64,000 bases of DNA from JALYNX01 sp963780755 (GTDB lineage Bacteria; Actinomycetota; Acidimicrobiia; Spongiisociales; ZC4RG35). The translations under genes and the position numbers were made by a program. The DNA is taken from NCBI GenBank assembly GCA_963780755.1, contig CAWACX010000002.1, positions 970,396-1,034,395 on the forward strand, given 5' to 3'. The notes below the pieces were generated by a model. It was given only the letters and a program-made list of their open reading frames with translations, was not told where the DNA came from and did not search any database. Positions 54,888 to 63,873 of the stretch are shown here, one piece after another. The first letter of the stretch is position 1, and the number at the start of each line of letters is the position of its first letter.

Positions 54888-56107
54888 AGCGAGGCCCTCA
54901 TGTAGCCGTCCAACGTGTCCGCCATCGCCTTGGCGAACTCAGGGTCGTTGATGTCGCAGTCCATTTCGACCAGGTCCACCGAATCGGGAAGGTTCTTCCG
55001 GATGGCGTCGAAGAGAGCGGCGTCAGCGTCGGGGTCGTAGAAGGGTTGGCCCTCTACGGCGATCATCGAGACCCCTTTCAGCGGGATGAAGAGGGTGGTT
55101 GGGCCGGTCGCAACCGAGAGCTTCTCAGCGATCTGACGTCCCAACTCGGCGGACTCCTCCGGGGTGGTTCGCATCAGGGTGACCGAGGGATTGTGCTCGT
55201 ACATGGTGCGGCCTTCGAACTTGTCCGGCACGGTGTCGGGCGCTCCGAAGTTCACCATGTCGAGCGCACCGAGTGAGACCACCTGGGGAACGCCGGAGCG
55301 TGCCGCCGCACCCATCCGGTCGGGCCCGGCCGAGAGGACACCGCCTACCAGTTCGTCACACAGCTCGGTGGTGGTCAGGTCGAGAACGCCATCGAAAAAG
55401 CCCGCCTCGACCAGGTTCTCCATCGCCTTTCCGCCGGTGCCGGTGCAATGGAAGACCAACACCTCGTAACCACGGTCCTCCAGATCAGTTCGGGCCGCAG
55501 TCACAGCGGGCGTGGTGACGCCGAACATGGTGGCTGCCACCAAGGGTCGGGCGCTGTCGAGGGTGACTGGAGATGCCTTGACCATTCCAGCCATAGCTGC
55601 CGCGGCATTGGCGAGGATCTGTGCGGAGATCGAGTTGACGCCGGCGATGTCAGTGATCGAGGCCATCATGGTGACGTCGCTGCTCCCCACGTAGCTGGAA
55701 GTGTTCCCCGAAGCCATGGTCGAGAGCATCAGTTTGGGGACGCCAACCGGCAGAGCCTGCATGGCATGGGTGGCGATGGCGGTTCCCCCAGAGCCGCCTG
55801 CAGCCAGGACTCCGTCGAAACGATGCTCCCGATACAACAAGGGGACGAATTCCCCGGCAGCCTCGGTCATCGTGGCCACGGCTTGCCCCCGATCCGAGGC
55901 GGTGGAGAGCGCGTCGGCATCGGCCCCGACCGAAGCCGCCACCTCGTGACGGGTGATGTCTGGAGCGATTCCGTCGGGATCGTTGATCCCGACGTCGACC
56001 ACCAGGACGTCGACTCCATCGGCCAGGAGGCGGTCGCGCAGGTAGGCGTACTCGAGACCTTTGGTGTCGAGCGTGCCTATCAGCAACACCGTCGGTGTGT
56101 GTGCCAC
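54884..56107 (-). CDS. Tm-1-like ATP-binding (UPF0261) protein
   Basis: 407 residues. The N-terminal VLLIGTLDTKGLEYAYLRDRLLADGVDVLVVDVGI and the central GVLAAGGSGGTAIATHAMQALPVGVPKLMLSTMASGNTSSYVG are given here only by their cores: GTLDTKG, GGSGGT and STMASGNT. The C-terminal half has PLKGVSMIAVEGQPFYDPDAD. The family includes plant Tm-1, which binds ATP, but bacterial members have no settled function. GTG 56107 is preferred since GGAG precedes it; the frame upstream is unlike the family. It is divergent from the SDR gene. Confidence 0.85.
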   Translation of the reverse strand: MAHTPTVLLIGTLDTKGLEYAYLRDRLLADGVDVLVVDVGINDPDGIAPDITRHEVAASVGADADALSTASDRGQAVATMTEAAGEFVPLLYREHRFDGVLAAGGSGGTAIATHAMQALPVGVPKLMLSTMASGNTSSYVGSSDVTMMASITDIAGVNSISAQILANAAAAMAGMVKASPVTLDSARPLVAATMFGVTTPAVTAARTDLEDRGYEVLVFHCTGTGGKAMENLVEAGFFDGVLDLTTTELCDELVGGVLSAGPDRMGAAARSGVPQVVSLGALDMVNFGAPDTVPDKFEGRTMYEHNPSVTLMRTTPEESAELGRQIAEKLSVATGPTTLFIPLKGVSMIAVEGQPFYDPDADAALFDAIRKNLPDSVDLVEMDCDINDPEFAKAMADTLDGYMRASL

Positions 56108-56196
56108 ACGTTCTCCTCTCGTCGTCGGGCCCGTCGCAACGGGCAATAGGGCTCTGGTTATGGTGACTGGATGCCGGCCATCACCATCAACGATCG

Positions 56197-56961
56197 ATGA
56201 ACGACATGTTCCGTCTCGGTGGCCGCACGGCTGTGGTGACAGGCGCCGGGAGAGGCTTGGGAAGGGCCATGGCAGGAGCGCTGGGTAGAGCGGGGGCCAA
56301 GGTCGTTCTTGTCAGTAGGAGCGTCGATGAACTGACCCAGGTCGCCGAGGAGCTGTCCGCCGCGGAGTGCGACGTGGTGGCCAGGCCGTTCGACCTGTCG
56401 AGCATCGACGCAATCGAACGGTGGGTGGCCGAAACTTGCTCCGAGGTGGGGGCGGTGGACATCGTGCTCCATTCTGCGGGCCATCAGCGCCGGGCCGCCG
56501 CCATCGACGTCGACCTCGCCGACTGGGAGCAAGTTATGGCCGTGAATTTGACAGGGCCCTTCTTCCTCTCGCAGGAGATTGGAAAGCGCCAGATCGCAGC
56601 CGGTTCCGGCGGATCGCACATTTTTGTGGGTTCATTGACGACCAGCATCGGGATCGCCAACACCGTGGCGTACTCTGCCTCCAAGGCAGGAGTGGCCGGG
56701 GTGGTCCGAACTTTGGCGGTCGAATGGGCGAAGTCAGGCATCCGGGTCAACGCCATCGCCCCTGGCTACTTCCGGACACAGCTCACCGAAGGCCTGTTCC
56801 AGGACCCAGAACGCAGCGCGTGGATCCAGTCTCGGATCCCGATGGACCGTATAGGAGCCCCTGAGGACCTCGAAGGCGCCGCGGTCTTTCTTGCCTCTGA
56901 TGCCTCGTCCTACATGACAGGCGTGGTCCTCAACGTCGACGGTGGCTGGCTCGCCGGCTGA
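56197..56961 (+). CDS. Short-chain dehydrogenase/reductase
   Basis: 254 residues of the classical SDR fold. TGAGRGLGRAMAGAL is the cofactor Gly motif, HSAGHQRRAA the NAG-like turn and FVGSLTTS...YSASKAG the catalytic Ser-Tyr-Lys set. The C-terminus ends VLNVDGGWLAG. It resembles gluconate 5-dehydrogenase-like enzymes. The only plus-strand gene between two minus-strand operons of the island; substrate unknown. Confidence 0.93.
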   Translation: MNDMFRLGGRTAVVTGAGRGLGRAMAGALGRAGAKVVLVSRSVDELTQVAEELSAAECDVVARPFDLSSIDAIERWVAETCSEVGAVDIVLHSAGHQRRAAAIDVDLADWEQVMAVNLTGPFFLSQEIGKRQIAAGSGGSHIFVGSLTTSIGIANTVAYSASKAGVAGVVRTLAVEWAKSGIRVNAIAPGYFRTQLTEGLFQDPERSAWIQSRIPMDRIGAPEDLEGAAVFLASDASSYMTGVVLNVDGGWLAG

Positions 56962-56975
56962 CGTTTCGAGCCTGC

Positions 56976-58427
56976 TCATCGGGGCGGGCCAAAGCCCAAC
57001 TTGCCGGGATTGAGGATGCCGTCCGGGTCGATGGCGTCCTTGATCCCCTGCAGATACGACCACCAGGGCCCATATTGCTCGCGCATGAATCGACCCAGCT
57101 TGAGCCCCACCCCGTGGTGTTCATTTATCACGCCGCCGTGGGCGAGAGACGTGCGAACTGCCGAGTCCCACAAGCGGTCGTGTAGGTCGAGTGCCTCCAT
57201 CGGGTCCTTGGGGGAGTCGTGGACATAGAACCGGTCGTAGACCATGACGCCCCAAGGGAACCAATGGGAGAAGTGCGCGGTGTACTGCGCCCCGTACTCA
57301 GCAAAACCCTCCTCGACGTTCTTCCGTTTCGCCCGATAGAGGTCGGGCATGTCGTCGAACGTGCATACGGTGTCGGTGGTGCCGAAAATCGTGGGGGGTG
57401 CGGGCGCCTTGCCTTCGGCGTAGGGCTCGTACTTGCCGTCCCACCAGGACTTCGCGCCGCCGGGTCCCAGGAATGTTCCGCCGACCTCGCTGCAGATCGA
57501 TGTGATTGCTTCTGATTCGAGGTCGACGAGACGCTGGTCCCCATCGCACACCACGATGAGCAGGCTCCCAGTCAGTTCAAGCCCAAGGATGTCGTTCAGC
57601 TTGTTGCGGTCGGCTTCGTCGTAGAGGCGCATTACCGCGGGGCGCCACCTCTGAGTCATGATTCGTCGACCTGCTTCGAGCCCGTCGAACAGCGTCGCAA
57701 ATTCGTAGGTGAGGAATGACTGCGCCTCGGGCAGAGGGTCCATGCGGAGGTTGGCCGAGGTGATCACACCCATGGTGCCCTCGGAGCCCACAAGGAGTTG
57801 AAGGAGCCCCGGGCCGGCCGCATGATTGGGAACCGAGGGTGTCGACGCCAGCTGCCCGGGAGGGAGTGCCGCCTCTATCTGAAGGACCATGTCTTCTGGC
57901 TTGCCGTACTTGGTCGATCGGACGCCGGATCCTCGAGCTGCCAACCATCCACCAACGGTGGCTCCAAAGTGGAACGAGCCTGGCTCGTGGGCCACAGCAA
58001 GGCCAACAGGGCTCAGCGCCGCTTCGAGTTGAGGCCCGGTCACGCCGACCTCGACATTGACGACCAAGCTCGTCTCGTCGATTTCCAGGATGCGGTCCAT
58101 CCGGGTCAGGTCGAGGGCGATTCCACCGTACAAGGCAAACGTTCCACCTTGAGTGCCCGACCCACCTCCGCGCGGCACCAGCGGGACTCGATGGTCGCTC
58201 GCGATCCGGACCACATCTGCCACTTGTTGAGCGCTCGCGGGCTGCACCATCACATCGGCCGTGGGCAACTCGATTCCGTGGAGTCTGTAGAGCTGAGACA
58301 TCCACGACCAGTCGGCTGCCTGGGCGGCCAGTTCCCCGGGGTCGACCGAGACGTGCTTGGCGCCGACCACATCCGCGAGCTCATGGAGGAGCATCCGGAT
58401 CCGATAGTCAGCGCGGGGATCAGACAT
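56976..58427 (-). CDS. FAD-linked oxidase (FAD_binding_4 / PF02913)
   Basis: 483 residues. LVPRGGGSGTQGGTFALYGGIALDL and VGVTGPQLEAAL form the vanillyl-alcohol-oxidase-type FAD domain. The C-terminal PF02913 domain ends HHGVGLKLGRFMREQYG...DPDGILNPGKLG, as in alkyldihydroxyacetonephosphate synthase and D-lactate dehydrogenase-like enzymes. It would oxidise a hydroxy acid or similar. Overlaps the GntR gene by 8 bp. Confidence 0.9.
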   Translation of the reverse strand: MSDPRADYRIRMLLHELADVVGAKHVSVDPGELAAQAADWSWMSQLYRLHGIELPTADVMVQPASAQQVADVVRIASDHRVPLVPRGGGSGTQGGTFALYGGIALDLTRMDRILEIDETSLVVNVEVGVTGPQLEAALSPVGLAVAHEPGSFHFGATVGGWLAARGSGVRSTKYGKPEDMVLQIEAALPPGQLASTPSVPNHAAGPGLLQLLVGSEGTMGVITSANLRMDPLPEAQSFLTYEFATLFDGLEAGRRIMTQRWRPAVMRLYDEADRNKLNDILGLELTGSLLIVVCDGDQRLVDLESEAITSICSEVGGTFLGPGGAKSWWDGKYEPYAEGKAPAPPTIFGTTDTVCTFDDMPDLYRAKRKNVEEGFAEYGAQYTAHFSHWFPWGVMVYDRFYVHDSPKDPMEALDLHDRLWDSAVRTSLAHGGVINEHHGVGLKLGRFMREQYGPWWSYLQGIKDAIDPDGILNPGKLGFGPPR

Positions 58428-59118
58428 GGTCGAGGGCTGACCCGTTGGTGGATATGAAGGGACGAGCCATCTCGAGATGGCGGATCATGCTCTCCTCCAT
58501 GTGATCGATGTGCTCGTTCACCAGTCTTCGAATCCCGTCGTGGTCTGAGGCGGCGATCGATTTTGCGATCGAAGAATGCTCGTCCGCGGATTTGGCCAGA
58601 CGTTCCAGACGGCCAGCACCCGACATCCAGAACCTGTGGAGCCGACGCCGCTGTTTCTCAGCGATATCGGAGAAGAGGGTGTGGTCCGATGCGTCCTGAA
58701 GAAGCTCGTGGAACCGCGCATCGGCCGTCGACCACATCTCGAGGTCTCGTTCGGAAGCGGCTGTGCCCATTCTCTCGACGCACTCCTCGAGATTCGCACT
58801 CTGTTCGTCGGTGAGGTTCTCCGACGCACGGATGAAGAGGGCGGTGTCGAGAAGGCGGAGGACATCGCAGATCTCGTGGACGTCCCCCGCCATGAGCCCG
58901 GCGACCGAATAGCCGCTGTTGTGGTTGCGACGCACGAGTTGATCCAACTCGAGCCGTTGCAAGGCGGCGCGCACAGGCGTGCGGCTGATGCCTAGCCACT
59001 CGGCCACGGCCACCTCTCCCAGGTGGTCGCCAGGCCGGACGTTCTCGCTTGTCAACAGCTCGCGCAGTTGGACGTACGCCCTGTCGGTGACGGTCGTGGG
59101 CTCGGGCTCGGTCATCAC
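58420..59118 (-). CDS. GntR-family (FCD) transcriptional regulator
   Basis: 232 residues. A GntR winged helix (AYVQLRELLTSENVRPGDHLGEVAVAEWLGISRTPVRAALQRLE) and an FCD ligand domain with the metal-binding helical bundle (ARFHELLQDASDH). It lies inside the operon it probably controls. FCD regulators are usually released by a pathway substrate. A TGTATACA-type element before the livH gene is a candidate target. Confidence 0.93.
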   Translation of the reverse strand: MMTEPEPTTVTDRAYVQLRELLTSENVRPGDHLGEVAVAEWLGISRTPVRAALQRLELDQLVRRNHNSGYSVAGLMAGDVHEICDVLRLLDTALFIRASENLTDEQSANLEECVERMGTAASERDLEMWSTADARFHELLQDASDHTLFSDIAEKQRRRLHRFWMSGAGRLERLAKSADEHSSIAKSIAASDHDGIRRLVNEHIDHMEESMIRHLEMARPFISTNGSALDHV

Positions 59119-60023
59119 AAGACTCGGTCGACGAACTCTCGGTTCTCGACCTTGACAGGCACCTTCATCAGCTCCAGCACACCCCGAGCCACGTGCTCCG
59201 AATACCTACGGAACGATTCTTCCCCCTTCTCCTTCGTCGCACGCATCGGGTTGCCGATCACGCCCGTCTCGGTGAATTCGTGGTGGTCCATCGGAAAGTT
59301 GAAATAGGTGTAGCCCTCGAACTCCACATCGGGGGCACCGTCGTACTTCCTAAAAGACTCGGGCAGAAAGTCGGGAATCGACGTTGGGGTGTGCTTTGCC
59401 CTATCCATGCGAACCAGCTTCTCGTCCCATGCGAGGCATTGCGATGTCTCCCACTCACTGGAATGCCACCCCGGTGTCTCCTCCGGAGGATTCTCGAACA
59501 CACCCTCCACCACACCGACATAACGCTCCATGTATGGCTTCACCAAGCCGATCAGGGCGCCGGTCTCATAGCGAAGTTTGCGCAACACAGGGTCGACCAC
59601 CTTGATATTGGAGCCATGCCCATTGATGAAGATGATCCGGTTGAACCCGTGATGAATGAGACTTCGGGCCACATCCTCCATGAGGGCAAGCAAGGTTGAA
59701 GATCGGACGGTGATCGTGCCTCGACCCTCTCCGGGGCGATGCATGTGCTGCGGCGAGTAGCCGGTCCAGATCGGTGGGGTGTGGAGGATCCCGATCAAGC
59801 GTGAGACCCGTGCCGAAATCTCGATGGCGGTGATGGTGTCGCAATAGAGGGGCAGATGGGGTCCGTGTTGTTCGGTGCTCGCCATCGGCACCAGGACCAC
59901 GTCCTTGTCTTCGAGGTACGCCTGGATGTCCACATAAGACAGTTCGGCCAGGTTCCACGAGACGAATTGCTGACGAAACGCTCGCTCGGCCTCTGTGACG
60001 TCTGTCAATGTGTCAGTAGTCAT
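59115..60023 (-). CDS. Creatininase-family amidohydrolase
   Basis: 302 residues. VPMASTEQHGPHLPLYCDT gives the first metal ligands and FINGHGSNIKVVDPVLRKL the second set, as in creatininase (PF02633). Also related to enzymes that open a lactam or cyclic amide. HEFTETGVIGNPMRATKEKG is typical of the C-terminus. Overlaps both neighbours by 4 bp. The substrate is probably the same compound as for the rest of the operon. Confidence 0.88.
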   Translation of the reverse strand: MTTDTLTDVTEAERAFRQQFVSWNLAELSYVDIQAYLEDKDVVLVPMASTEQHGPHLPLYCDTITAIEISARVSRLIGILHTPPIWTGYSPQHMHRPGEGRGTITVRSSTLLALMEDVARSLIHHGFNRIIFINGHGSNIKVVDPVLRKLRYETGALIGLVKPYMERYVGVVEGVFENPPEETPGWHSSEWETSQCLAWDEKLVRMDRAKHTPTSIPDFLPESFRKYDGAPDVEFEGYTYFNFPMDHHEFTETGVIGNPMRATKEKGEESFRRYSEHVARGVLELMKVPVKVENREFVDRVL

Positions 60024-61277
60024 GTTGCTTTCTCCAGTCGTGTCGCGACGCCGGCCACGTCGAGTAGGTCGGCGAATAGGTCGGCGACCACCTCTCCGAA
60101 TCGAGGATCGTTTACGTGATGTTCGAACTCGTTGATCGTGATGTCATGGCGGAGACCACTTCTGAGGCTCCTGACAAACGCGGCGTCGGCGTCGGGATCC
60201 CAGAAGACACCGTCGGGCACGTTTGGTATCGACAGCCCCTTGGTAGGGATCGCGATTTCTCAGAGGCCCTGTCGCGTGGTTCAGTCGCTCGGCAAAGAGC
60301 GTCCCGATCTGAGCCATCTGGCTCGCCGGTGTGCGGACCAAGGTGTACTCCGGGTTGTGGTCGTAGACAGGGCGGTCGGCAAGCTCTGCGGGGACGTGGC
60401 CGCTCGCAAAGACGCTGAAGTCGATACACCCGGGGACCACGATTTGTGGAATCCCGAGCTCGGCGACCGTCGACAACCGGCGGGGCCCACCGTCGTGGAT
60501 GCCACCGACCATGGGGTCAGTCACTTCGTTGGTTGTGAAGTCGACGACCCCTATGAACAGACCCGCCTCGGCCAACTCCTCCATTGCCGGCCCGCCCACA
60601 CCGTTGGAGTGGAAGACAACTGCCTCATAACCGTGCTCGGCCAATCGGTCGCGGAGGGCCATGACCGCCTTGGTGGTATTGCCCAACATCGTGACGCCGA
60701 CCAGGCGGCTGTCCGAGCCGTGAGACGCGAGCCGGCTGCTATCGAAGGCCATCGCCGCCACCGCGGCGGTGACATTGTCAAACACGGACGTGGCGACCGG
60801 GTTCAGCCCCATGATGTCGACGACCGTGTGCACCACCATCATGTCTGAGGTCCCGACCAGGGGCCCGAACTCGTGACGGCCTGAGGCGATCGGGCTGAGG
60901 ACCACTTTGGGGACCCCGATCGGCAGCACCATCAGCGCCGCAGCGCCCATGACTGCCCCCTCGGCACCGCCGAGACCGATCGCGGCGTCGACCTTGCCTT
61001 GCTGATAGAGGTCGGTCATGAGCGACCGCACCGCCTGGCGCATCAAGGCGACGGCTCGTCCCCGGGTTCCCGCTTGCCGGATCACCTCGATGTTGACGCC
61101 TGCATATGCAGCGACCTCGGTGTGATCGATATCGGGAACAATGCCAAGCGGTTCGCCGAGGATCCCGACGTCGACCACCGTCGCCGTACATCCGCGATCG
61201 ATCAACCGATCGCGGATATACGCAACTTCTGGCCCCTTGGTGTCGAGGGTGCCGACAATGACGACGTTGGGGACCAT
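60020..61277 (-). CDS. Second Tm-1-like (UPF0261) protein (frameshifted in this sequence)
   Basis: About 418 residues when repaired, a paralogue of the protein at 54884-56107. The N-terminus VVIVGTLDTKGPEVAYIRDRL, AIGLGGAEGAVMGAAALMVLPIGVPKVVLSPIASG and VVFHSNGVGGPAMEELAEAG match the family. The frame breaks at about 60257-60270. Removing one base joins NHATGPL to EIAIPTKGLSIPNVPDGVFWDPDADAAF and ends at 60020. ATG 61277 lies 2 bp after the TIM-barrel gene stop. Confidence 0.83.
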
Positions 61278-61279
61278 CC

Positions 61280-62169
61280 TCAGTCTTGGATCAATGGCAG
61301 CACGTGTTCGCTGGCCTTCATGACCATCCAGTCGTAGAACTCTTCACTGAGCGTCGAGCTCCCGTGATCTTGGATGAACTTGAGTTGCTCGGGGGAGATG
61401 CCTTGGGGGTCGTGGTCGATGGCGTTGGGGTAGTGGTTGGCCGGTGTCCGGTCTATGGGAGCCACAAACTCCATCGTCATCGCGCCGTCGTATCCGACTT
61501 CCCTCAAGATCGACACGACTTCTTTCCAGTCGTAGTCGCCCATGCCCGGAGGCATCCGATTGTTCTCAGCAACATGGAAGTCGGTGAGCCGATCCCCAAC
61601 ATCGCGGATTGCCTGGCGCCAGTCGGCTTCTTCGATGTTGATGTGGAAGGCATCCATGCATACCCCGCAGTCGGGGCCGGTGGCCTCGGCGAGCGCCATT
61701 GCCTGTTCGCCTCGGTTGATGAAGTATGTCTCGAAGCGGTTGAGCGGCTCGATCGCGGGGCGGATGCCTTCGATGCGGGCGTGAGCCATTATCTCGGCCA
61801 TCCCGTCGACCGCCCACTTCCACTCTTCCTCGGGGAAGCGTCAGGGATGATCTTGCCGACGGTGGCCGGCACGATGGTGATCTCGTAGCCCTCGAGCTCT
61901 TTGACCATCGTGATGCAATCCTTGACGTACTTGACCGAGGCCGCCCGCTGTGCTTCGTCTTTGGCGACGAGATTCCGTTCGCCGAGCATCAGTGTGACCG
62001 CTCCCCAGCACTTGAGACCGGCGTCCTCGAGTAGCCCACTGACGTGCTTGGTGTCGTAGATATCGGGCTCGCCGCTGATCTCGATACTGGAGTATCCGAA
62101 CTTCGCCAGTCGGGCGATCGTTATCTCGATGGGCTCGGCTCGCATCCAGTTGTGCATCGACAGGTGCAT
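61280..62169 (-). CDS. Sugar phosphate isomerase/epimerase-like TIM barrel (frameshifted in this sequence)
   Basis: About 296 residues when repaired. The start LSMHNWMRAEPIEITIARLAKFGYSSIEISGEPDIY and the C-terminal half with IEPLNRFETYFINRGEQAMAL, CMDAFHINIEEADWRQAI and HVAENNRMPPGMGDYDW match xylose-isomerase-like barrels (PF01261), for example 2-keto-myo-inositol dehydratase or D-psicose 3-epimerase relatives. The acidic metal ligands are in the second part. The frame breaks at the GGGG of 61832-61835; here one base seems missing, unlike the other sites. Restoring it joins DASPEEEWKWAVDG to MAEIMAHARIEG. Confidence 0.82.
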
Positions 62170-62221
62170 CGGTGGTCCTCCTCGGAGTAGGGAGCAGACT
62201 TGGGTTCCGCCCGCCCGAAAA

Positions 62222-62242
62222 TTGTATACATGTCTGTACACA
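62222..62242. promoter_or_regulatory. GntR/FadR-like operator candidate
   Basis: TGTATACA (62223-62230) and TGTACA (62235-62240) are both palindromic and their centres are 11 bp apart, about one helix turn. They lie in the gap between the epimerase-like gene and livH, which are divergent. FCD-type GntR regulators often bind sites of the TTGTATACAA kind, and the only GntR in the region is 3 kb away in the same operon. Confidence 0.5.
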
Positions 62243-62284
62243 CATGGTCCGCTGCCCCGTGGTATTTTCCTCGCCGGTGACTAC

Positions 62285-63367
62285 ATGAATCTGGCGAGTC
62301 CTGCCGGATCCGACACATCGACCAGTGCCCGAAGCCGGCCCCAGCTGCGGCGCCGATTGGTGATGGGTGTGGTGATCGTGCCGGTGGTGTTGGTGCTTGC
62401 CTGGGTCCTGTTCCTGGCAACTGGAACCTCGGCCGGCCCGGCGATCCGTGAGCCCGGCGAGTTCCTGGTCACCCTTCTCGATGGGATCACAGTGGCCGGG
62501 CTGTTCTTCGTGGTGGCCTCGGGATTCACCCTCATTTTCGGGCTGATGCGCACCGTGAACATGGCTCACGGGTCGTTGTTCGCTATGGCCGCCTACATCG
62601 GCATCACAGTGCAACAAACGATGGTCGGCAAGACTCGCAACATCGAGTCAGCCGATGTGAGCATGGCAGCCTGGTTTGTTCCCCTCCTGGTGGGCGCCTT
62701 GGTGGCCGCCTTGATCGGCATCACGATCCAACAGGTGCTGTTGCGCTGGAACGAAGGCCAGGAGCTCAGACAGGCCCTGATCACGCTTGCCGTAGCGGTG
62801 ATCCTCGCCGACCAAATGCTGGCATGGTTCGGCGGGCTGGCCCAGCGGATGGTGTGGCCAGGTGCGGTGACCCATTTCACCGAGATCCTCGGCGAGCGGT
62901 ATGCGACATCTCGCCTCTTCATGCTCGGGATGGCGATAGTGGTCGGTTTGGGGCTGTGGCTCTGGCTCGGCCGAACACGCATGGGCATGGTCATCCGCGC
63001 CGGTGTCGATGACCGAGAAATGGTCCGGGCACTTGGCATCAACATCATGGCGGTGTTCGCCATCACCTTCTTTGTGGGGGCGTTCCTGGCTGGAGTCGGA
63101 GGGATAATGGGCGCATCCTTTGCCGGAGTCGCTCCGGGTGCGGACGGCCAATGGCTCCTCAACTCGCTGGTCGTGGTGATAATCGGCGGGTTGGGCTCTC
63201 TGAAAGGGGCGGTTGCCGGTTCGCTGCTGTTTGGTCTTGTGGTGTCCTTCTCGCCCGCCTACCTGCCCGCAGAGTTCACTTTCTACAGCATCATTCTCAC
63301 CTTCGTGCTGCTGGCTGTAGTCCTGGCTGTCCGACCATATGGCCTGTTCGGGAGACCGGCAGCTTGA
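62285..63367 (+). CDS. Branched-chain amino acid-type ABC permease (LivH family)
   Basis: 360 residues. A 20-residue polar start precedes seven or eight membrane helices. The family segment GFTLIFGLMRTVNMAHGSLFAMAAYIG marks LivH, as does the later VVVIIGGLGSLKGAVAGSLLFGLVVSF. Together with the next gene it would form the channel of an importer; no ATPase or binding protein lies in the window. ATG 62285 is chosen, at the start of the polar segment. The TTG of livM overlaps its stop. Confidence 0.9.
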   Translation: MNLASPAGSDTSTSARSRPQLRRRLVMGVVIVPVVLVLAWVLFLATGTSAGPAIREPGEFLVTLLDGITVAGLFFVVASGFTLIFGLMRTVNMAHGSLFAMAAYIGITVQQTMVGKTRNIESADVSMAAWFVPLLVGALVAALIGITIQQVLLRWNEGQELRQALITLAVAVILADQMLAWFGGLAQRMVWPGAVTHFTEILGERYATSRLFMLGMAIVVGLGLWLWLGRTRMGMVIRAGVDDREMVRALGINIMAVFAITFFVGAFLAGVGGIMGASFAGVAPGADGQWLLNSLVVVIIGGLGSLKGAVAGSLLFGLVVSFSPAYLPAEFTFYSIILTFVLLAVVLAVRPYGLFGRPAA

Positions 63368-63873
63368 CCACGACCAGATCCCGGATCGCCCTCGGGGCCG
63401 TCATCTTGGGTGCGGTGGCCTTGCCGCTCCTCGGATCTGACTTCTTCATTTCATTCCTGATGACCAGGGTGCTGATTCTTGCCATTGCGGCGGCTTCGAT
63501 CGTGTTCCTGTTCCGTTACGGCGGAATGACGTCGCTGGCCCAGTTTCTGATATTCGGTGTCGCCGGGTTCATGGTCGGCAACGCCGTGGCTGATTCGGGC
63601 AAGGGGCTCAAGCTGGGTTGGGGGCCATGGGTTGCCGTAGCCTTCGCACTGGGAATCTGTCTGATAGTCGCTCTAATTCTGGGAGCGCTGGCGAGCAGGA
63701 CCAGCGGGATCTATTTCCTGATGTTGACCCTCACCTATGCGGTGATCGGCTACTACTTCTTCGGTCAGGTGACGACTTTGTCCGGATTCGGGGGCATCAC
63801 CGGCATCGCGCCTCCTCCACTGTCTCGCGGACCATCCGTGGCGTCTCTACGCGCGGCGGTTGGATGTCGATAG
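63364..63873 (+). CDS. Branched-chain amino acid-type ABC permease (LivM family), truncated
   Basis: 170 residues are open, less than the 300-350 of the family. It has five hydrophobic helices, RYGGMTSLAQFLIFGVAGF and the LivM segment SGFGGITGIAPPPL. Then the frame leaves family sequence and stops at 63871-63873. Neither of the other two frames continues with LivM, so a single frameshift does not explain the end. It starts at TTG 63364 inside the livH stop. An insertion, a deletion or a misjoin near 63815 is likely. Confidence 0.82.
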   Translation: MTTTRSRIALGAVILGAVALPLLGSDFFISFLMTRVLILAIAAASIVFLFRYGGMTSLAQFLIFGVAGFMVGNAVADSGKGLKLGWGPWVAVAFALGICLIVALILGALASRTSGIYFLMLTLTYAVIGYYFFGQVTTLSGFGGITGIAPPPLSRGPSVASLRAAVGCR

